Positions 4,952 through 8,739 of a DNA stretch of 8,739 nucleotides are shown here, piece by piece. Within the stretch, counting starts at the first letter, position 1. Each line of letters begins with the position of its first letter. The position numbers were made by a program, and so were the translations under genes. The notes under the pieces were generated by a model. That model saw nothing but the letters and a program-made list of their open reading frames with translations, had not been told where the DNA came from and did not search any database. Source of the stretch: Bacteroidetes bacterium HGW-Bacteroidetes-12 (GTDB lineage Bacteria; Bacteroidota; Bacteroidia; Flavobacteriales_E; Vicingaceae); assembly GCA_002841035.1 (NCBI GenBank), contig PHDR01000095.1:1-8739 (forward strand). Direction: 5' to 3'.

Positions 4952-6191
4952 AGATTTTGAAGGAAAACAATTCAAAATTCGTGCTGTAGAATCTGAAAAT
5001 CAAGATAAATCAGCCTTTACTCATTATTTGCACAACCATAAAAATGGTGTTTCTCAATTTTATAAAAGAGATGCTATTGAATATGTAAAAGATATTTTAG
5101 CATACAAATATCCTGAAGAAAACATTACGAACAAAGTAGCTGAAGAAGCCTTACAATACTTGATTTTTGACTTTAAAAGTTCAGCTCCATTTCCTGAACC
5201 AAAAAGACAAAACTTCAAATTCATTGATTTATTTGCAGGAATTGGTGGTTTTAGACTCGCATTTCAAAACTTAGGAGGGAAATGTGTTTTCACAAGTGAA
5301 TGGGATCGATTTTCAAAAATAACTTATGAAGCAAATTTTGGAGAAGTTCCCTTTGGAGATATTACAAAGTCAGAGACAAAAAGCTTTATCCCCAATGAGT
5401 TTGATATTCTGTGCGCAGGATTTCCATGTCAATCATTTTCAATAGCAGGAAAAAGAGGAGGTTTTGAGGACACAAGAGGAACCTTATTTTTTGATGTTGC
5501 TGAAATAATAAAAAAGAAACAACCAAAAGCATTTTTCCTAGAAAATGTAAAAGGGTTAAGAAATCACGATAAAGGAAGAACACTGGCAACAATATTAAAC
5601 ACTTTAAGGGAAGATTTAAACTATTATGTTCCTGAACCAAAAATAATAAATGCTAAGGAATACGGTGTTCCTCAAAACAGAGAAAGAATTTTTATAGTTG
5701 GATTCAGAAAAGATTTAGGAATTCATGAATTTAATTATCCTGAACCAATTAATAAAAAAGTGGCTTTAGAAGATATTCTTGAAAAAGAAGAAGTTTCTGT
5801 TAAGTACTATCTATCCACTACTTATGTTGATACACTTCGTAAACACAAAGCCAGACATAAAGATAAAGGAAATGGATTTGGGTATGAAATTATCCCTAAT
5901 GATGGAATCGCTAATGCTGTTGTTTGTGGAGGAATGGGAAGAGAAAGAAACCTAATTTATGATGAACGATTGACTAATTTTAATCCTGTTACAAAAATAA
6001 CTGGCGAAGTTAATCGAGAAGGTATCAGAAAAATGACACCGAGAGAATGGGCAAGACTTCAAGGTTTTCCTGAAAAATTCAAAATCGTAGTGTCTGATGC
6101 TCAAGCATATAAACAATTTGGTAATTCAGTTGCTATACCGGCAATTCAGGCCACAGCAGAAAAAATTATTGAAAAATTATTTAGCAAATGA
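4923..6191 (+). CDS. hpaIIM: DNA cytosine-5 methyltransferase, HpaII-like (CCGG), with N-terminal extension
   Basis: 422 residues. Methylates cytosine at C5, predicted within CCGG. Ordered C5 motifs are all present: I FIDLFAGIGGF (100-110), IV GFPCQSFS with catalytic C169, VI ENVKG (207-211), VIII QNRERIFIVG (251-260), IX/X from RKMTPREWARLQGFP (369-383) to QFGNSVAIPAI (398-408). The target-recognition stretch between VIII and IX, with KGNGFGYEIIPNDGIANAV and GGMGRERNL, closely follows M.HpaII as I remember it, which is why CCGG is proposed. The first 95 or so residues are additional to M.HpaII (about 358 residues). The extension is probably translated, because the only ATG before motif I is the one at 4923; the next Met is residue 338. 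The start lies inside vsr and the end overlaps the endonuclease start by 4 bases (ATGA). Confidence 0.95.
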   Translation: MKLKEKITFKDFEGKQFKIRAVESENQDKSAFTHYLHNHKNGVSQFYKRDAIEYVKDILAYKYPEENITNKVAEEALQYLIFDFKSSAPFPEPKRQNFKFIDLFAGIGGFRLAFQNLGGKCVFTSEWDRFSKITYEANFGEVPFGDITKSETKSFIPNEFDILCAGFPCQSFSIAGKRGGFEDTRGTLFFDVAEIIKKKQPKAFFLENVKGLRNHDKGRTLATILNTLREDLNYYVPEPKIINAKEYGVPQNRERIFIVGFRKDLGIHEFNYPEPINKKVALEDILEKEEVSVKYYLSTTYVDTLRKHKARHKDKGNGFGYEIIPNDGIANAVVCGGMGRERNLIYDERLTNFNPVTKITGEVNREGIRKMTPREWARLQGFPEKFKIVVSDAQAYKQFGNSVAIPAIQATAEKIIEKLFSK

Positions 6192-7267
6192 TTACTGGAA
6201 ACAAAGGAGAGTGGAGTGAAATATATGCCCTTTTCAAATTATTAGGTGATAAAGTTTTACAACCGGGAGATAAAAATATTGAGAAAATTAAAGATATCTT
6301 CTACCCTATTATAAAAATACTTCGATCAGAATCAAATGGAGATTTTGAATATTCTATAAATGATGACATTGTTTTAATAGTAGGAAATTCAAAAGAATTG
6401 AGGATTCCTATTATTGAATTTAAACAAAAATCTATTTCATTACTTAATTACATTAAATCAAGTTCTGCCGGGACATTTTCAATCCCGGAAATTGAAATAT
6501 TTATGAAAAGTATCAATTGCATTTCATTAAAAGCTAGCTCCTCATCTAAAACGGATATAACTATTGTCGTCCACGATCAAAGAACAAATCAACAACCAAC
6601 ACTTGGATTTAGTATAAAGTCGCAATTAGGCAACCCTTCAACACTACTAAATGCCGGTAAGACAACAAATTTTACTTTTAAAATAAACAATTTGATTTTA
6701 AACTCAAGTGAAATTGCAAAAATAAATTTCATAGATTCAAGAAGCAAAATAAAAGATAGAATTGAAGAAATTTTAAATAAAGGTGGCCAATTTGAATTTG
6801 TAGAAACAGAACAAAAAATATTCTCAAACAATCTTATTTTAATTGACAGTTTTTTGCCTCAAATTTTATCCGAAATTGTTTTTGATTTCTATAATAGTAA
6901 TCACACAAAAACTTCTGATTTAGTAAATGAACTTGAAATAAAAAACCCATTAAAATTTGACATTTCTAATAAACATAGATTTTACAATTATAAAATCAAA
7001 CGTTTTCTTACAGATACTGCACTTGGAATGATGCCCTCAAAGGTTTGGACAGGAAAATATGATTCTACAGGAGGCTACTTAATTATAAAAGAAGATGGTG
7101 AAATATTATGTTATCATATATACAATCAAAACGAATTTGAAGACTATTTGATAAATAACACAAAACTTGAAACTGCAAGTTCAACAAGACATAAATTTGG
7201 AGAACTATTTGAAGAAAATGGAGAATTATTTTTTAAACTGAACTTACAAATTAGATTTATTAAATAG
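6188..7267 (+). CDS. hpaIIR: Type II restriction endonuclease, HpaII-like (CCGG)
   Basis: 359 residues, essentially the length of R.HpaII (358). Expected to cut unmethylated CCGG as partner of the preceding methyltransferase. Family features as I recall them: the start NKGEWSEIYALFKLLG (5-20), FSIPEIEIFMKSI (97-109), SSSKTDITI (118-126) followed by TLGFSIKSQLGNPSTLLN (138-155), SRSKIKDR (184-191) and FSNNLILIDSFLP (212-224). D123 and K144 (in GFSIK) could form the core of a diverged PD-(D/E)XK-like site in which the middle acid is replaced by Ser; this assignment is tentative. The gene starts within the ATGA overlap of the methyltransferase stop, so the endonuclease is translated after it, which would favour protection before cutting. 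No separate controller (C) protein gene is visible. Four CCGG sites lie in the first 470 bases of this gene. Confidence 0.93.
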   Translation: MITGNKGEWSEIYALFKLLGDKVLQPGDKNIEKIKDIFYPIIKILRSESNGDFEYSINDDIVLIVGNSKELRIPIIEFKQKSISLLNYIKSSSAGTFSIPEIEIFMKSINCISLKASSSSKTDITIVVHDQRTNQQPTLGFSIKSQLGNPSTLLNAGKTTNFTFKINNLILNSSEIAKINFIDSRSKIKDRIEEILNKGGQFEFVETEQKIFSNNLILIDSFLPQILSEIVFDFYNSNHTKTSDLVNELEIKNPLKFDISNKHRFYNYKIKRFLTDTALGMMPSKVWTGKYDSTGGYLIIKEDGEILCYHIYNQNEFEDYLINNTKLETASSTRHKFGELFEENGELFFKLNLQIRFIK

Positions 7268-7332
7268 AATACCGACACACGAATCCATTCTTATTTGCAA
7301 GTCATTAAACTAATAATAAAGTAATAAACAAG

Positions 7333-7371
7333 ATGAATAATTTAAAAATTGTAGAATCAAATTACACCTAA
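7333..7371 (+). other. 12-codon mini-ORF echoing the start of the next gene
   Basis: ATG at 7333 to TAA at 7369 encodes MNNLKIVESNYT, which resembles the start of the gene at 7409 (MENLKLGIESDD). The DNA is also alike (ATGxAxAATTTAAAA). It could be the stump of a duplicated copy, a leader peptide, or coincidence. Very short, so weak. Confidence 0.25.
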
Positions 7372-7408
7372 CTATACTAAAATCTTATTTGGTCAAAATT
7401 AAAAAAAT

Positions 7409-7747
7409 ATGGAAAATTTAAAATTGGGAATTGAATCAGATGATGGAGATTTCAAAGATTTTTTCTTCGACAACTTTATAATAGATGGTTTATTTTTTAC
7501 TTCAGATATTAAAAAAATTAATGACAATTGCAAAAATTTTAAAATTAAAATAGACAAATCTCGAGTAGCTCCAATTATTTCTAAAATAGAGAATATTGCA
7601 ATAATTACATTTTATGTTGATAATGAAAACCAAGCTCAATATTTTGTTGGGAATGATTTAAATTTGAATGAATTGAATAGATTACCTGAAACCGAATTAA
7701 AATTTGAAGATAAAATATTGGTTATAGAAGCATATTGTTTATTTTAA
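7409..7747 (+). CDS. Small acidic hypothetical protein
   Basis: 112 residues, not recognised. It is rich in Asp, Glu, Asn and Lys and is net acidic. It has alternating hydrophobic stretches typical of a small alpha/beta cytosolic fold: FDNFIIDGLFF (20-30), then ENIAIITFYVDN (61-72) and a C-terminal strand KILVIEAYCLF. No signal peptide, membrane helix, cysteine cluster or DNA-binding motif is visible. It lies 141 bases after the endonuclease, so it is probably its own unit, and it is the last gene before the tRNA-Ser boundary. The size, acidity and strand pattern recall small immunity-type proteins, but nothing specific supports that. Codon use is as AT-rich as its neighbours in the island. 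Confidence 0.7.
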   Translation: MENLKLGIESDDGDFKDFFFDNFIIDGLFFTSDIKKINDNCKNFKIKIDKSRVAPIISKIENIAIITFYVDNENQAQYFVGNDLNLNELNRLPETELKFEDKILVIEAYCLF

Positions 7748-7791
7748 AAAAACTTCATAAACACTTAATTAAAGATAAAATAATCTCTTAC

Positions 7792-7809
7792 CGTACAATA
7801 ATCGTACAA
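7792..7809. repeat. Direct repeat CGTACAA, two copies 11 bases apart
   Basis: CGTACAA occurs at 7792-7798 and 7803-7809, about one helical turn apart, between the last island gene and the tRNA terminator. Closely spaced short direct repeats beside a tRNA 3' end are what arm-type sites of a tyrosine recombinase would look like, but no integrase gene is in the window, so this is a suggestion only. Confidence 0.35.
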
Positions 7810-7821
7810 ATATTAAAATTA

Positions 7822-7862
7822 AAAAACCGTAAATACTTAATTTATAAGTATTTACGGTTTTT
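7822..7862 (-). terminator. Strong terminator after tRNA-Ser
   Basis: A perfect 18-bp inverted repeat (arms 7822-7839 and 7845-7862, loop ATTTA) starts 5 bases past the tRNA 3' end. Read on the minus strand, the core CCGTAAATACTTA stem ends in a run of T, ending the rpsP-rimM-tRNA transcript. The arms also give a T-run on the plus strand, so it can stop transcription coming out of the island as well. Confidence 0.85.
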
Positions 7863-7867
7863 CTCCG

Positions 7868-7952
7868 CAGAGAGGAAGGGATTCGAACCCTCGATACGTT
7901 GCCGTATACACGCTTTCCAAGCGTGCGCCATCGTCCACTCGGCCACCTCTCT
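7868..7952 (-). tRNA. trnS(gga): tRNA-Ser (anticodon GGA)
   Basis: 85 bases. Acceptor stem AGAGAGG pairs with CCTCTCT, discriminator G. The anticodon arm is CACGC-TTGGAAA-GCGTG, giving anticodon GGA (reads UCC/UCU). The long variable arm TATACGGCAACGTATC (7908-7893) is the class II hallmark of serine tRNA, and the T-arm is GAGGG-TTCGAAT-CCCTT. The 3' CCA is not encoded (CGG follows). It lies only 7 bases past the rimM stop and is probably cotranscribed with rimM and rpsP. Its 3' end faces the accessory island, the usual geometry for integration at a tRNA. Confidence 0.97.
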
Positions 7953-7959
7953 AAATTGG

Positions 7960-8490
7960 TTAATTCCCCAAATACATTTCAATCAGACCTGCTGGGGTTT
8001 CAACGGTAATTTTTTTATTCTCTCTGTCCACTTTTTTGATAAAATGGTCAATCATCGGTATAAAAACTTCCGTTCCGTTCGAGTTCACCTCAAACAATGG
8101 TTGGGCTGTTGAATCATTAATACCGGTAATAACACCAACATAGCCGTAATTGACATCTTCAATATCAAAATTGATAATTTCATGAAAATAGAACTTATTT
8201 CCTGTCAGTTTTGGCAAAAATTCAATTGGCAAATACAATTCCGAACCTAAAATGGCATCGGCATCGGCTTCGCTTTCCACATCTTCAAATCGCACGCGCA
8301 ACTGATTTCCTTTTTGCAAAATGCTTTCTACAATAAAAAATGGAACCAGGTCATTGCCCAAAGCAACAAATACTGATTCCAAATTTTCGTATAGTTCTGG
8401 CTCGTCTGTATCTAATTTGATAACAACTTCCCCTTTAAAACTGTGTTTTCTAACGATTTTGCCTAAATAAAAACAATCTTCTTTACGCAT
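7960..8490 (-). CDS. rimM: Ribosome maturation factor RimM
   Basis: 176 residues, full length for the family. RimM binds ribosomal protein S19 and helps assemble the head of the 30S subunit. Seen: the N-terminal beta-barrel domain starting YLGKIVRKHSFKGEVVIKLDTD (8-29; LGKI and the HSFKGEV loop are family hallmarks), RVRFEDVESEADADAILGSELYLP (65-88), then the PRC-barrel domain FYFHEIINFDI (100-110), GVITGI, PLFEV and FIPMIDHFIKKVD (143-155), ending in GLIEMYLGN. The ATG at 8490 lies 16 bases past the rpsP stop, the conserved rpsP-rimM order. Its base composition is clearly less AT-rich than the island, marking it as core chromosome. Confidence 0.97.
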   Translation of the reverse strand: MRKEDCFYLGKIVRKHSFKGEVVIKLDTDEPELYENLESVFVALGNDLVPFFIVESILQKGNQLRVRFEDVESEADADAILGSELYLPIEFLPKLTGNKFYFHEIINFDIEDVNYGYVGVITGINDSTAQPLFEVNSNGTEVFIPMIDHFIKKVDRENKKITVETPAGLIEMYLGN

Positions 8491-8506
8491 TATCGCTAAA
8501 AATTAA

Positions 8507-8739
8507 TTACTCGGTTTTTCCTTCTTCTGAAGCTGCAGCTTGTGCGTCATCAATTGTTTCAGGAGCTGCTTCTTCCACTACTTCTTTAGCAGCTTTTTCA
8601 GCATCTTTTTTGTCGGCCTCAGCTTTAACGGCAGCATTTACAGCTTCGTTAGCAGCAGCTTTACGCTCTTCGTTCACTTTTACTTCAGCTTCAAAAGCTT
8701 TGGCGATTGCATCAGTTTCAGCTTTTGCCAAACCTTGTT
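8507..8739 (-). CDS. rpsP: 30S ribosomal protein S16, C-terminal part (5' end outside window)
   Basis: Only the last 77 codons are visible; the frame runs off the window end, and the TTG at 8731 is an internal Leu, not a start. The visible part (QGLAKAETDAIAKAFEAE, then an Ala/Lys/Glu-rich tail ending SEEGKTE) is the long, probably helical and disordered C-terminal extension typical of Bacteroidota S16; the conserved S16 core lies outside. The identification rests on this tail plus rimM directly downstream, so it is strong but indirect. Likely cotranscribed with rimM and tRNA-Ser. Confidence 0.88.
   Translation of the reverse strand, partial: QGLAKAETDAIAKAFEAEVKVNEERKAAANEAVNAAVKAEADKKDAEKAAKEVVEEAAPETIDDAQAAASEEGKTE

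Noticed and set aside
5386..5640. Minus-strand open frame of 84 codons
   Set aside because: Antisense to conserved motifs IV-VIII of the methyltransferase.
6589..6831. Minus-strand open frame of 80 codons
   Set aside because: Antisense to the HpaII-like endonuclease.
7735..8112. Open frame of 125 codons on the plus strand
   Set aside because: It runs through the terminator, antisense to tRNA-Ser and into rimM. The stretch KGFEPS is the usual artefact of reading across a tRNA.
1..8739. CRISPR array, insertion sequence or transposase
   Set aside because: No regularly spaced direct repeats, terminal inverted repeats or transposase motifs were seen on either strand.

Overview
The window looks like a chromosomal piece of a Bacteroidota bacterium, most likely Flavobacteriaceae. 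It is very AT-rich, genes lack Shine-Dalgarno sites, TAnnTTTG-type -7 boxes are visible, the tRNA does not encode CCA, and the S16 protein carries a long Ala/Glu/Lys-rich tail. The right end (about 7822-8739) is core genome on the minus strand: the 3' part of rpsP, then rimM, then a tRNA-Ser(GGA) gene, closed by a strong terminator.

Everything left of that terminator is an accessory defence-type island, with all protein genes on the plus strand. In order: the 3' part of a protein ending in a PD-(D/E)XK-like nuclease domain (2-661); a non-coding stretch with a remnant reading frame (662-836); a stand-alone OLD-family ATPase/TOPRIM nuclease (837-2747); a 361-base stretch holding an unexplained, GC-rich, structured element on the minus strand with its own -7 box and terminator (about 2879-3067); an unusually short LRR-TIR protein (3109-4254); a complete CCGG-type restriction-modification operon made of Vsr, an HpaII-like C5 methyltransferase and an HpaII-like endonuclease (4520-7267); and a small unrecognised acidic protein (7409-7747).

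The three R-M genes form a tight operon with overlapping ends. The methyltransferase would protect CCGG, the endonuclease would cut unmethylated CCGG, and Vsr would repair the T:G mismatches left when 5-methylcytosine deaminates. The OLD nuclease and the LRR-TIR protein are plausible separate anti-phage effectors. Their link to the R-M operon is only position.

The best candidate for something undescribed is the element at 2879-3067. It is 42% GC between flanks of 13-17%, holds a three-part repeat able to form two mutually exclusive hairpins, and sits back-to-back with the LRR-TIR gene. I could not assign it to a known RNA family. The island abuts the 3' side of tRNA-Ser, a common integration target, but no integrase and no second copy of the tRNA end is inside the window.
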